Position numbers and translations under genes: made by a program
Part shown: piece by piece, positions 1 through 11,600 of the stretch
How the letters are laid out: the number at the start of each line of letters is the position of its first letter
Numbering within the stretch: position 1 is the first letter of the stretch
The notes under the pieces: generated by a model
The model's input: the letters and a program-made list of their open reading frames with translations, nothing else
What the model was told of the DNA's origin: nothing
The model's database searches: none
Assembly (NCBI GenBank): GCA_965153355.1
Contig: OZ231127.1
Coordinates: 73,594,001 to 73,658,000 of the forward strand
DNA length: 64,000 nt
Reading direction: 5' to 3'
DNA from: Flaccisagitta enflata
Taxonomy: Eukaryota; Chaetognatha; Sagittoidea; Aphragmophora

Positions 1-289
1 TGATGTATCAATTTTTGGCATTTTTCAAAATATCTTAGCAATTGAAAAAAGTTTGAGCTGATATTTGAATATTTCTTTGTTTAAAATTTGCTTACACTTG
101 CCTGGCAACTTTTTCATTCAAATAGGTGTTGTGGTCAAACCGTTTTAGCCAGAGCTCTGGAATTTTTCATGAAAAATAGGTAGATCATATGCTTTCAAAG
201 GTACAAACCAGAATTCTTCAATATCAATACATTAGGCACAACAAAGGTTTCTTTCGTTACAGTTGTAATTGATGGCAGGGTAGACCTCA
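1..289. other. AT-rich sequence, nothing recognised
   Basis: No coding frame, RNA gene or repeat family was recognised before the family B minisatellite begins. Confidence 0.5.
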
Positions 290-729
290 AAACAGGCCTT
301 ACAGACCCAAAATCAGACCTTTCTGGCCCCAAATCAGACCTCTCAGACCCCTAATCAGGCCTCCTAGACCCCAAATCAGGTTTCACAGACCCCAAATCAG
401 GCCACTCAGAGTCAGACCTCAAATTAAGTCTCTCAGACCCCAAATCAGGCCTCGCAAACCCCAAATTTTCAGACCCCAAATTAGACCCCTCAGACCCAAA
501 ATCAGGCCTTTCAGACCCCAAATCAAACCTCTCAGACCCCACACCACGCCTCTCAGACCCAAGATCAGGCCCTTCAAACCAGCTTCTCAAAATGGAGAAA
601 ATTGCCCTATTTGGAATCATAGGTCATTGGCCCCTCCGGGGCCGCTGCCCCTCTCACAATCTCAATCCTACATACACTAACTTAGAGGCATCGAGTACCG
701 CTGACCCTGTCACGCTTTTGCGACTATTT
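290..729 (-). repeat. family B foldback element, one arm missing
   Basis: About 300 bp of a roughly 21-bp minisatellite (CAGACCCCAAATCAGGCCTC variants) is followed by the family B arm: CATAGGTCATTGGCCCCTCC, then GGGGCCGCTGCCCC. The family head follows, ending GCTTTTGCGACTATT. The opposite arm is absent. The serine/glycine-rich frame at 351-620 is only the translated minisatellite. Confidence 0.8.
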
Positions 730-977
730 CTTTTATTTCTTGTATTTCGTATTCGCATGGCTGTCGTTGTCTAGACTGAGGAGCTCAAAACTTAAGACTT
801 AGTGCCAGTTGAACCAACATAGTCATAATTTCCTTTTGCAATCCTAAAACCCTAGAGGATGACAATTAGTCATCCAAGGATCGCACATGGTCAGCGGTAC
901 CCAATGCTCTGCTGGGAGTGATCAAGTGAAGTAGGATACAAGGGTGAATCTTGAGGCAAATGGCAAAATCTTGTCCA

Positions 978-1521
978 AATAGTCGCAAAAGCGTTAGATC
1001 AACAAGATGGTCAGCGATACCTGTGCCCTGCCAAATTAGGTTGTGCTTGAAGTTGAGGGGGAGCAGGGCAGCGGCCTTGAAGGGGTCAATGACCTATGCT
1101 TTCACACATATGGGGAATTTTCTCCTCCTCCTCCTCCTCCTCCTCCTCCTCCTCCTCCTCCTCCTCCTCGAGGATCAGAATTGGACCCTGAGTTGAGATT
1201 TAGGCCTGGATGGCCTTGGATGGGATTTTAGCCTCTTGGATGAGATTAGGGCCTCGAGGGTGAAATTTTGGCCCTGTGGATGGGATTTGGGCCTCGTGGG
1301 TGGGATTTGGGCCCCAAAGGTGGGATTTGGGCCTCAAGGGTGGGATATGGGCCTCGAGGGTGGGATTTGGGCCTTGAGGGTGGGACTTTGGCTCCAAAAC
1401 CGGGATCTGGGCCTTGAGGCTAGGATTACAGTCAGGGGTGGATGGAGAAGGAGAAAGAGAAGGAAAAAATTCCCCATATGTGTCAAAGCATAGGTCATCG
1501 AGCCCTTCGGGGCTGCTGCCC
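978..1521 (+). repeat. inner family B foldback element
   Basis: The head is AATAGTCGCAAAAGCGTTAG. The left arm 1066-1123 (GGGCAGCGGCCTTGAAGGGG onward) is inverted against the right arm 1466-1521. Between them are a (TCC)n run and a minisatellite with a TGGGATTTGGGCCTCGAGGG unit. Confidence 0.8.
1122..1169. repeat. (TCC)n microsatellite
   Basis: About 16 near-perfect TCC units lie just inside the left arm of the inner family B element. Leu- and Pro-run frames here are artefacts. Confidence 0.95.
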
Positions 1522-2024
1522 AAAAAGCAGATTTGAGGTTTGGGGGGCAGGTTTGAGGCCTAAAGGACAAATTTGAGGCCTGGAGGGCTGATTTGAGGTC
1601 TGGAGGGCTGATTTGAGGTCTTGAGGGCAGATATGAGGTCTGGAGAGCTGATTTAAGCTCTCGAGGGCTGAATTGAGGTCTGAAAGGGCTAATTTGAGGG
1701 CTCAGAGGGCCAAAATCAGGCCTGATACTGCAGACTTGAGACTCCCATGGCCAAGGTGGGGTAAGGACGGACAGATGGAAGGACATCTTGAAATTCCCCC
1801 TGTGTCCTACAGGACATCGGTCCTTTGGGGCCACTGCCCAAAAAGGGGTGCGGTAACACTCTTTAGCTTTTTCTACAAAATTCAAACTATATTTTGATCT
1901 GCCATACTCTACAGTGTACAGTCATCTCCTCAGATTATGAACATCCCACACCCAATGTGATATTCTCAATTCATAATTGCCCATGATATTCATTTACCTT
2001 ATAGTCCAGGCTTTTAAAAAAAAG

Positions 2025-3487
2025 CATCGGCGATTCTGCAGCAAAGCTTGAAAATTTGCATACAGGGTCAGTTTTTGATGCTGAACAAGACTAGGATCGG
2101 TGCATGTCTGAATTTTTTATGGACCTACCTAAAAAATGCATTTTTTCTCAAAAAAAAATTCAAAATAGCGCCAACGCCAAACTGTTCGACGGATCATCAT
2201 AAAAATTTAGTTGAAGCAAGATATAGGTTTTTTTTACTTTCATACCAAATTTCATCAAAATCCATTCACTAGAAGCGGAGTTATGGCTGTTTAAAGTCTG
2301 GGTACGTTTTTCAAAAAAACGCTATATTTGGTTTTTGGAGAAAAAAAATTGAAAAAATTATTTTTAGACCCCTAAATTTTGCATGGATATTACTTTGACC
2401 ATTTGGCACCTACTGAAAAAAACGGATCAAAAAAATATTCAGTTTTGCTCCCGTTATGGCTAAAAAAAAAAAAAAACTGGATATCAAAATCTTCACCCAA
2501 TTTTCAAAAAAAGCTAATTTTGTAAAAATAGCCTAATTTTTGATGCCAGCTCCAGGAATCAGTCCTCCATAGGCATAATTACTTGACTGCAAAGTTTTAT
2601 AATGGTCCAAAAACAAAAAAACAAAAAAAAAACGGTTTAAAGTCTGAAAATTAGGCGCCAAAATTTTGCTTTTTCGGATACCTTTGGACATTCGGCACCG
2701 CTACAGCCAAACCCTTAGAGCTAGTTGCCCCAAATTTTGCACACAAGTTGCCAAGCACCTGGGGCATCTTCATGCAAAATTTTAGGCCATATGGCCAAGT
2801 TTAGGTTACATTTTTTGACTAAAAATCCCTAAAAAATGCCCAAAAAATGCAAAAAACTGGTTTTTTAGCCATATAGGCCAAACGATGTGTCACACTATCA
2901 TGAAATTTTGCATGCCTGGACATGACCTCAATATGTACCAGCATGAAAAATTTCATTGGCCTGTGATAAACCGTTTTCTCAAAATTCAACGTTTAATTTC
3001 TTAAAATTTTGCATTTTCATTTTTGAAATGCATTTCTGATTTTTTCAACCAAGATAGAGTGTATTTTGATGCACATTTTGAGAATTTATTCTTCATAAGC
3101 ATATTCACTTGGGTGCAAAATTGTGCAATGGTCCAATAACTCCAAAAACCTAAAATCACTGCTCAAAATCGTGATATTAGGGGTACAAAATTTTGCATTT
3201 TTGGACCTCTTAGGATATTTTGGCTGGCCACAGCCAAACGCCTTGAATTTTGCACACAGCTTGCCAAGCACCTGGGCCATCTTTTTGCAAAATTTCAGCT
3301 TATACCTGAAATGCTGAGAAGGATTTTTGGCGTAAAAATCCCCAAAAAAGGCCCAAAAAATGCAAAAATATGGTTTTTTAGCCATATAGGCCAAACGATG
3401 TGTCACACAATCATAAAATTTTGCATGCCTAGACTTGACCTCAATATGTACCTGCATGAAAACTTTCATTGGCCTGTGATAAACCAT
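2025..3487 (+). repeat. left arm of family C
   Basis: AT-rich and non-coding. It is very similar to the right arm in reverse complement, for example around GACTAGGATCGGTGCATGTC and AACGGGAGCAAAACTGAATA (minus sense). AAAATTTTGCA recurs many times. Confidence 0.85.
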
Positions 3488-4575
3488 TTTTTTCAAAATT
3501 CAATTTTGAATTTTTTTGAAAAATATCGCACTTTTCATCAATTTCATTTTTTGATAAAGATAGGGTGCACATTGACACAGGCTTTGAAAATCTATTTTCC
3601 ATGAGCAAATTCACTGAGATGCAAATTTTCTCAAAGGTCCAATGGCTCTGAAAATCTAAATTACTGCTCAACATGAAATTAGGGGTCCAAAATTTTGCAT
3701 TTTTTAATATTTCAAGACATTTGGTCTTGCTATGGCCAAGCGCTTTGGGCCAGTGGCCCCAAATTTAGCACACAAGTTGCCAAGCACCAGGGGCATCTTT
3801 TTGCATAATTTTTATCCATAAATCAAAGGCTATTTAAGTTTCTTAGCCTAAAAATGCCTAACAATGACCGTTGAATGCAGAAAATGTGTTTTTTCGGCTA
3901 TATCTGCCAATCTATTTGTCTCTTTATCAAAAGATTTTACATGTGTGGAATTTATTAATTCTGTATGATAAATTTTATTTGCCCAAGATAAGCCATTTTT
4001 CCACAATTTAGTTTTTAATTTATTTTTTTTTTAGAATTTTGCATTGTTTTTCAAACTACAGTTATCTTGTTTCTTAACCAAGATAGCTTATATTTTGATG
4101 CAGGCTTTGAGAATCTATTCTTCAAAAGCATATTTACTTGGCTGCAAAACTTCACAATGGTCCAAAAGCTCATAAGTAATACTCAGAGGCATAAAATTAG
4201 CTATCCAAAATTTTGCATTTTTGGATATCCTCATCAGACATATGGTCTTGCTATATTGTGAAATAGGAGCCTTTGTGGATGACCAAAGTTCAGGCAATGA
4301 GGGAGTTCATAAAATGCAATTGCAAACAGCCATGCAGCAGATGCAAGTGCAAAAATGCACAACTCAACTGCACTCTCCTCTGCTCCTGCCCCTGTAAAAA
4401 GAAGGATTCCTACAACTAAATTGTCATGTGTCTTTGTTGTCTCTGAGTGGCCACTCAGTCACCCAATGAACCAAATTGGGTGTACCTCCGCCTGGTTTTT
4501 ATGGGAGCTGCAAGTTTTTTTGTTGTGATGTTCTTCGATGTTCTTTCTTCATTGGTTGCTTTGATATTCTTTCTC
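3488..4575. repeat. decayed family C tandem units, then unique sequence
   Basis: Units around 3690-3990 and 4034-4260 repeat AATTTTGCATTTTT, CTTGCCAAGCACC and TCTTGCTATGGCC with many changes. From about 4265 to 4575 nothing is recognised. Confidence 0.6.
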
Positions 4576-4701
4576 TTTTTAGTCACGTGCACGCGACTCT
4601 ACAACCCACTCTGTCCGTCTGTCTGTCTGTCGGTGACACTTTGCTTTTTCGCCGCTCCTGCCCACCCGCACGCGACTTCGGCTTGTGTATACGGCCCTGT
4701 T
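4576..4701 (-). mobile_element. family A element
   Basis: TTTTTAGTCACGTGCACGCG opens the copy. A GTCT/GTCC microsatellite, CCGCACGCGACTT and a variant GGCCCTGTT end follow. About 126 bp. Confidence 0.75.
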
Positions 4702-6270
4702 GACTTGTTTTCATATCTTTGATCTCTTGTTTGTTTTGATTTCTTTTCATGGTTTGGTGTTTTGATGGTTGTCAGTTGATGTTTAGTTTTTGTGTTTCAC
4801 ATTTTTTTGCAGAATTTTTTTGTTGTTTTGTCTCAAAAAGTATTGGATGGATTATTTGCCCACTAAAGAGGAGGCAAAAATACCTTTGATAAATCAACAA
4901 GGTTAGATAACTAACCCTCCAGTCCCAAATTGTTGGGCATGTGACTTAAATGTAAAAGGGATTAGACAAAGAGTAAGTGAAGTTATGACTTATTGCAAAT
5001 GAAATATTCTGATAAGAAGCACTTTGGATTTTCTGTGTGAATTAGCAGGAACATCAGGTTAAAACTCTGAATAAAACAGTGGGACACTTTCACTGAGTCT
5101 TACTATCTAGAGAACTCTTGTCAGCTATTATCTATAAATTCCTAAATTTTAAGTAATACCTTTGTCTTTGGTAAAACTGCATCATTTATGGGCCCACTAA
5201 CATGATGCAGTGTTGCATTAGACCAGTTACATAGTAAGATAGCAGGGTACTTGTTAATGATACCTCCACTTTAAATGTGTTAGCAGGTGTTTTCTTTTTC
5301 TGCCATAAACAAGATCAAGTCATTAGGTTTAAAAGCCCTGATTACAGTTCACAGAGAGGTAAGAGATTCACCAAGGAAAATGAAATAATTTTAAATTCAT
5401 TAAATCGTAAAATCTTTCAACGTGCGTCAAAGTTGCTACAATCTCACTGGCCCAGAAGATATTTTTTGTCTCTTTATATATCCAAGCAGAAAATGATTTG
5501 TAAGTCAATGCTTAGCTGACCAGTTGGGTTTGAGAAAAAAAAAAGGTCTTCGGGCCTAATGCTATGTTTTCAATAAGTGAATGTCTATCAGAAATCATTG
5601 TGTTTTTCTCTGTATTGCTCTCGTAATTTTAATCATCACTACTAAGATTTTCACAAATTGCTGTACTGCTTCTGTGGTTTTTGGAGTGTGTTTATACTGT
5701 TTTAGGCAAAGTGTATACTAAAATCAGTTTCAATTACTACAGCAAAGAAATAAGTGTTTCCTTTAAAAACAGTTAGGAGATACTTTTGATGCATCATCTT
5801 CGTCATTGTTGCTTTTTGAGCTGATATTTCTTCATGTGTGAATATAACTGCAAACAAATCAATCCAGGGCTCTGTCAATATCTCCAAGGTACATAGACAG
5901 GAAGAAGACTTGATTCTATACAATACTGATATCTGTGAGCTATGAAAAATAAAAATGGTATGTAGTGATTCTTTTAACTGTTGGTTGCAATCAAAACTTG
6001 AAGGTTCAAAAAACAGCTCAAAACTTGAAGGTTCAAAAAACAGCTCAAAACAAGCTGCGATGCTCAAATCCTAGCATTGAGGCACTAAATCTCAGCCTCA
6101 GGGCTCAAATTTCAGTGGGCATACATAATAGACAGATGAGCTATGTAAGACAAAAAAAATCATGGTATGTAGTAATTCTTACAATTGTTGGTTGCTATCA
6201 AATCTTGAAACGCATTCCCTGAGGTTCAAATCCAATCCTATTTTCTACCAACTCTCACTAAATGAAACAA
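4702..6270. other. middle of family C, no gene recognised
   Basis: AT-rich. The only notable feature is an exact tandem duplication of about 27 bp near 5992-6045 (CAAAACTTGAAGGTTCAAAA plus AACAGCT). The 121-residue minus frame across it has no recognised domain and looks fortuitous. Confidence 0.5.
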
Positions 6271-6528
6271 AACAAGGCTGGATACACGGCTACCCCAGTC
6301 GCGTGTGGGTGGGCAGGGGCCATAATTGAGGTCTGGAACATTTGGGCAGGAGCAATAAGGCCAAAACCCCCATTAACGCCAAAAAAGTAAAGTGTGACGG
6401 ACCGACAGACGGACGGACGGACGGACGGACGGACGGACGGACCGACGGACCGACGGATCGACAGACGGACTGACAGACGGACAGATCGACAAAGCCGGGT
6501 GAAGAGTCGCGTAGCACGCAACTAAAAA
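6271..6528 (+). mobile_element. family A element
   Basis: It runs from AACAAGGCTGGATACACGGC through GGGTGGGCAGGGGCC and a (GGAC)n array to AGTCGCGTAGCACGCAACTA. Nearly full length. Frames of VRPSVRPS type are the translated microsatellite. Confidence 0.85.
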
Positions 6529-6530
6529 TA

Positions 6531-6690
6531 TGATGCGTGAAAATAACTTGAAATGACTTGAAATGATTTAGACTGATGTAAAATGACTTAAAATGATGTA
6601 AAATGACAAGAACACTTTGAGTGTTACCGATGGACAGACAGACAAACCGATGGACAGAGCGGGCCATAGTCAAGTGCACGCGACTAAAAA
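6531..6690 (+). mobile_element. family A element, 5'-truncated
   Basis: Degenerate AAATGACTT decamers are followed by GGACAGACAGAC and the hairpin end GTGCACGCGACTAAAAA. The ACAAGG end is missing. Confidence 0.7.
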
Positions 6691-6697
6691 TGCAAAA

Positions 6698-6866
6698 TTT
6701 TTAGTCGCGTGCGTGCAACGCTACACCCCAATTTGTCTGTCCATCCATCTGTCAGTTGGTCGGTCTGTTGGTCTGTCGGTCACACTTTTACTTTTTTTAT
6801 CAATTTTTTTTCTTTAAGTGATTTTAAGTCATTTTAGGGTATATTAAGTCATTCCAAGTCATTCAT
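6698..6866 (-). mobile_element. family A element, head-to-head with the previous copy
   Basis: TTTTTAGTCGCGTGCGTGCA opens it, 7 bp from the hairpin end of the neighbouring copy. A GTCT/GTCG array and AAGTCATTTTAGG decamers follow. It is truncated at the family C arm. Confidence 0.75.
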
Positions 6867-6883
6867 TTTGAAAAAGATTAGTT

Positions 6884-8352
6884 AATCACAGGCCAATGAA
6901 AGTTTTCATGCAGGTACATATTGAGGTCAAGTCCAGGCATGCAAAATTTTATGATAATGTGACACATCGTTTGGCCTCTATGGCTAAAAGACCATTTTTT
7001 TGCATTTTTTGGGCCTTTTTGGGGATTTTTAGGCCAAAAATCCTTCTCAGCATTTGAGGCATAAGCTGAAATTTTGCAAAAAGATGGCCCTGGTGCTTGG
7101 CAAGCTGTGTGCAAAATTTTGGGCCACTAACTCAAGGAGTTTGGCTGTAGCGAGCCAAAGTGTCCTAAGATGTCCAAAAATGCAAAATTTTGTACCCCTT
7201 ATATCATGATTTTGAGCAGTGATTTTAGGTTTTTGGTGTTATTGGACCATTGTAAAATTTTGCACCCAAGTGAATATGCTTATGAAGAATAAATTCTCAT
7301 AGTGTGCTTCAAAATACACTCTATCTTGGTTGAAAAAACTAGAAATGTATTTCAAAAGTGAAAATGCAAAATTTTGAAAAAATTCAAAATTGAATTTAGA
7401 GAAAACGGTTCATCACAAGCCAACGAAATTTTTCATGCAGGTACATGTTGAGGTCAAGTCCATCAATGCAAAATTTAATGATAGTGAGACACATAGTTTG
7501 GCCTATATGGCTAAAAAACCAGTTTTTTGCATTTTTGGGCATTTTTTAGGGATTTTTAGTCAAAAAATGTAACCTAAACTTGGCCATATGGCCTAAAATT
7601 TTGCATGAAGATGCCCCAGGTGATTGGCAACTTGTGTGCAAAATTTTAGGCAACTAGCTCTAAGGGTTTGGCCGTAGCGGTGCCGAATGTCCAAAGGTAT
7701 CCGAAAATGCAAAATTTTGGGCGCCTAATTTTCAGACTTTAAACCGTTTTTTTTTTTTTTTTTTGTTTTTGGACCATTATAAAACTTTGCAGTCAAGTAA
7801 TCATGCCTATGGAGGACTGATTCCTGGAGCTGGCATCAAAAATTAAGCTATTTTTACAAAATTAGCTTTTTTTGAAAATGGGGTGTAGACTTTGATATCC
7901 AGTTTTTTGTTTTTTTAGCCATAACGGGAGCAAAACTGAATATTTTTTTATCTGTTTTTTTTCAGTAGGTGCCAAGTGGTCAAAGTAATATCCATACAAA
8001 ATTTGGGGGTCTAAAAATGATTTTTTCGATTTTTTTGGCCAAAAACCAAATATAGCGTTTTTTTGAAAAACGTACCCAGACTTTAAACAGCCATAACTCC
8101 GCTTCTAGTGAACGGATTTTGATAAAATTTGGTATGGAAGTAAAAAAAACCTATATTTTGCTACAACTAAATTTTTATGATGATCCGTCAAACCGTTTGG
8201 CGTTGGCGCTATTTTGAATTTTTTTTTGAGAAAAAATGCATTTTTTAGGTAGGTCCGAAAAAAATTCAGACATGCACCGATCCTAGTCTTGTTCAGCATC
8301 AAAAACTGACCCTGTATGCAAATTTTCAGGCTTTGCTGCAGAATCGCCGATG
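6884..8352 (-). repeat. right arm of family C
   Basis: Reverse-complement counterpart of 2025-3487. It holds two of the roughly 520-bp units. The short frames here (6878-7114, 8105-8302) mirror frames in the left arm and are not genes. Confidence 0.85.
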
Positions 8353-8583
8353 ACTTTATCTTTATTCCTTTAGCAGCCAGGACTATTATTGATATAATTT
8401 ATTTCATGAAGTCTATAGTACAGGGCCCTCACGTCAATGCAGTGCAGGGGCATCCAGCCCTCATCCACAGTCCACACTCCCCTTTACCAACACCGGACAT
8501 GCTGTTATGCCCCCATATAAATGGAAGATGCCATGTTCGAGATTAAATTGGTATTAAAAAGCAATTTCAGGTTTTGTTGAAGA
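8353..8583. other. unique sequence, nothing recognised
   Basis: A short flank between family C and a family A copy. No supported coding or RNA signal. Confidence 0.5.
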
Positions 8584-9233
8584 TTTTTAGTCGCATGAAC
8601 GCGACTCTAGAAGCCGCTGTGTCGGTCGGTCGGTCGGTCTGTCAGTCTGTCGGTCTGTCACGTAACTTTTTTTAAATATGGCTCTAATCTTCATTTTAAA
8701 GGTACTTTAGGGTACTTAAGGGTACTTAAGGGTACTTTAGGGTGTTTCAAGATACATTATGTACTTAAGGGTACTTTAAGTCGGTCGGTCAGTTAGTCCA
8801 TCCGTCGGTAACCAAAATAGATTAAAGCCGTTTTATTCATTTTTAAGGTCATTTAAGTCATTTTGAATGTAAAATAAATCATTTAAAATTAAATTCAGTC
8901 ATTTAAGGTCATTTAAGTCACCCCTTAAGTCACTTAAGGCACTTAAGTCACTTAAATCACTTAAGTAACTTAAGTCACTTAAATCACTTGAGTCACTTAA
9001 GTCACTTAAATCACCTCTTAAGTTACTTAAGGGTTCTTTAGGGTACTTTAGGTACTTTAGGGTACTTTAGGGTACATTAGGTACTTAAGGGTACTTTACG
9101 TACTTAAGGGTACTTCAGGGTACTTTAGGTATAAAGATAGGTATTTTCAGGTAATTATTAGTAATTATGTAATTACCTTGATTACCTTAATTACCTTTAT
9201 TACCTTTATTACCACGGTTTGTTGACCTTGTTT
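8584..9233 (-). mobile_element. family A element with decamer minisatellites
   Basis: TTTTTAGTCGCATGAACGCG and a GTCG/GTCT array lead into two 10-bp-period arrays: GGGTACTTTA (about 8700-8785 and 9030-9130) and AAGTCACTTA (about 8850-9020). A decayed GACCTTGTTT end lies near 9224. Confidence 0.7.
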
Positions 9234-9980
9234 ACCTTCCCTGGAGTAGCGGTTTTGGTTCTACCATCTCAGTTAAACGGACAGGAATCCCACTTGCAAA
9301 AAGCTTAAAGAAATAAAAAAAATGGAAGCATCCCAGATTTTTGCACAGACGACCTGAAAATGCTGTAGAACAAGATTCTGTTATCCATTTTGACCCAACT
9401 TGAGCCAAAAAAATTAGAAACGGTGCCAAAAACAGCTATTTTTCATAAAAAAATGGTACAAAATGAATCATTTTGGACTTTTTTTCTCCAGAAACATGAA
9501 GTACCAATAGCAATTGATGCTTCTGTGAACCTAAAACAATTTTATGTAGGTTTAAGGGGCTCAAAAATAGTGTTAAAATCCCCCAAAATGAAGAAATGAC
9601 TCAAAAATTAAAAAATTCAAAAACTGATATTTTGGAACAGTTTCTTAGGGTAAGATATGCTGTCAGCATGAATTTCATTGATGTAATTAAAAAAGCATGC
9701 ATGTTATAGGCGAAAAACACGAAACCGAGATGAGATCAAAGTGCAAATTTTCAAAATAAGCAAAAACCGTGTAAACACACCAAACATTGAATCAGCACAG
9801 TACAAATGATCAAAATACATCAATTGCAGTCCAAACTAACAAAAAAATGTTGAAAAATCAGTATTTCTATAGCAAAAAACTCAATTTTTGACACAAAAAA
9901 CCTTTTCTAATCTTTTTGGCTCAAGTAAGGTAAAAAAAATAAACATCAGAATCGGATTCTGCAGCCTTTCTAGGTCCGAT
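9234..9980. other. AT-rich sequence, nothing recognised
   Basis: No coding frame with a recognisable domain and no repeat family match within the window. Confidence 0.5.
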
Positions 9981-10258
9981 TTGGTTTCGAAGATGGGGCT
10001 TGTGAGGTTTTTTTTTGCAACATAGATTTTGGACCAGTGGTGCAATCCGCATGTTTTTATCTTTATTTCTTTAGATTTGGTTTTGAAGATGGGGCTTGTG
10101 AGGTTTCTTTTTGCAACATAAAATTTGGACGGTTTTCATATTTTTTACTATATCTTGGCTTTGGATGAATCGATTTTGGAAAAATCAGTGACCAAATTGA
10201 TGATCTAGCTGATCCTGGAATTTTTTTATCCATATGCCCTGCAAAATGACTTTTAGGA

Positions 10259-10387
10259 TTTTAAGTCGCGTGCTACGCGACTCTATGAAACACTGTCGGT
10301 TGGTTGGTCGGTGTGTCGGTCGGTCGCCGTTTGCTTTTTCGGCGTTTTTAACAACCGCAAGCGACTTGTAAGTTGTTGGCCTTGTTT
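10259..10387 (-). mobile_element. family A element, short form
   Basis: AAGTCGCGTGCTACGCGACT, then GTCGGTTGGTTGG, CGCAAGCGACTTG and TTGGCCTTGTTT. About 129 bp with both ends present. Confidence 0.85.
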
Positions 10388-10395
10388 GATTGAAA

Positions 10396-10686
10396 CATAG
10401 GGCCACTTTCAAGTTAAAAATTGACTCGAAATTCAAGAGAAAATTAAACTACTGCTGACCAGTGGTGCGTCTGGCGTGTCAAAACAATTCTGCGTCTAGA
10501 TTTGACAAACTTCAAAGTTGAAAGGGTATGATGACAAAATGACCCTCATACCTCTTCATCTTTGAAAGACTCTCAAATCTACAAAAATGAAGATAGAAAT
10601 ATGACTATTGCACCACTGATTAGCTCTCGATCAGTAGTTTGATTTTCTCATGAATAACTAGTCAATTTTTAATTTGGAAGTGGCCT
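10396..10686. repeat. foldback repeat with about 70-bp arms
   Basis: GGCCACTTTCAAGTTAAAAA at the left is inverted against GGCCACTTCCAAATTAAAAA (minus sense) at the right. The match continues through GAGAAAAT and AAACTACTG to a CAGTGGTGC phrase. Interior about 140 bp, no coding capacity. Confidence 0.7.
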
Positions 10687-10892
10687 TATTTTTGATGAAG
10701 AATAACCTAAATGACTTTAAAATTTGACTTTTTTCAGCTACACTTCGAGAGTGAATAAAATTTGATCAAAAAATTTTCCAGGGTCAGTTAGAGCATCAAA
10801 AAATCTTCAATTTGATCCATCAAAAGCTGAGATATAGTGAAAAACGTGAAAAATGTCCAAATTTTCCCTGGATTTCATGCTGCAAAATTGCA

Positions 10893-11131
10893 AAAACAAG
10901 GCCGGATACACGGCCGATAAGCAGTCGCTGGCGGGTGGGCAGGGGCAGTACACTGAGGGGCAGGGGCAGTTATTCAGTGGGCAGGGGCTGTATTTTGGGT
11001 GGGCAGGGGCTGTTATGCTCATAAATCACAAATTCGGTCAATTTCGCGGCATCCGAAATTTCGCGTTACGGACAGACATTCAGACTAAGGGACACACCCT
11101 CTTATAGAGTCGCTTAGCCAGCGACTAAAAA
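10893..11131 (+). mobile_element. family A element
   Basis: AACAAGGCCGGATACACGGC is followed by four repeats of a GGGCAGGGGC phrase and CTCTTATAG. It ends in hairpin AGTCGCT-TAGCC-AGCGACT plus AAAAA. The stem is altered but still paired. Confidence 0.85.
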
Positions 11132-11264
11132 CTCACAAGCCCCATCTTCAAAACCCTCTCAAATCTAAACAAATGGAGATAAAAGCATGCGGATTGCGCC
11201 GCTGGTTAGCTCTTGAGCTCTAGTTGGGTTAACACTCAACATGGAATCGTTGCTGAGATTTGGC

Positions 11265-11600
11265 ATAACGAATCTAACATAATTGGATTGGAATGTCCGG
11301 CGGTCGCATTGAGCTTGACCTCGATTCTATCCTCTAGGGGTATGGTTTCTTAACAATGTTACCCTTGGGTGTTTTGCTGAATTTTGGTAAAAGAAGTAAC
11401 ATTCATTGCCCTAACTACTTTTGGTAAGCAGTTTACTTTTAAGTTAGATTGAGAAGGAATGTTTTTCAGATTCTGTTTTATGGAAAACTAGGAGTGGTGC
11501 GCGTATTAACTTGTCAGTGAGGGTTCACAAGGCCCTCTTCCATTCATTTCAGTTTGGGTATAGTGAGGGATAATGTTCCATTTTTCATAATACAAAGTTA
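11265..11600. repeat. family F repeat, copy 1
   Basis: TTGGATTGGAATGTCCGGCG, TTAGATTGAGAAGGAATGTT, AACTAGGAGTGGTGCGCGTA and GTATAGTGAGGGATAATGTT occur in this order. No coding frame or terminal repeats seen. Confidence 0.75.

Larger units (their letters stand above)
872..1846 (+). repeat. outer family B element interrupted by another family B element
   Basis: The outer left end (GTCATCCAAGGATCGCACAT, then GGTCAGCGGTACC, and a remnant GTAGGATACAAGGGTGAAT) is at 872-977. Its minisatellite (GATTTGAGGTCTGGAGGGCT type) and right arm (CCTGTGTCCTACAGGACATC, then a GGCC hairpin and TGCCCAAAAAGG) are at 1522-1846. The second subfamily is embedded between them. Confidence 0.75.
2025..8352. mobile_element. 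family C: 6.3-kb element with about 1.46-kb terminal inverted repeats
   Basis: The left arm (2025 to about 3487) is the reverse complement of the right arm (about 6884 to 8352). Both outer ends read CATCGGCGATTCTGCAGCAA inward. The arms carry tandem units of about 520 bp, each with GCCATATAGGCCAAACGATG and a tract near TTTCATTGGCCTGTGATAAA. The left side has two further decayed units up to about 4260. No transposase, integrase or polymerase frame was recognised in the arms or middle, so the class is unknown. Family A copies lie inside it. Confidence 0.75.
9981..11230. repeat. composite inverted-repeat region carrying two family A insertions
   Basis: GAAGATGGGGCTTGTGAGGT occurs at about 9990 and 10088, and its reverse complement at about 11131-11155. 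ACCAGTGGTGC-like phrases recur at about 10034, 10459, 10607 (inverted) and 11197 (inverted). Family A copies at 10259-10387 and 10893-11131 interrupt the region. Confidence 0.6.

Noticed and set aside
5702-6067. 121-residue minus-strand frame inside family C
   Set aside because: Includes a translated 27-bp duplication and has no conserved motif. It is not a transposase by any motif I can see.
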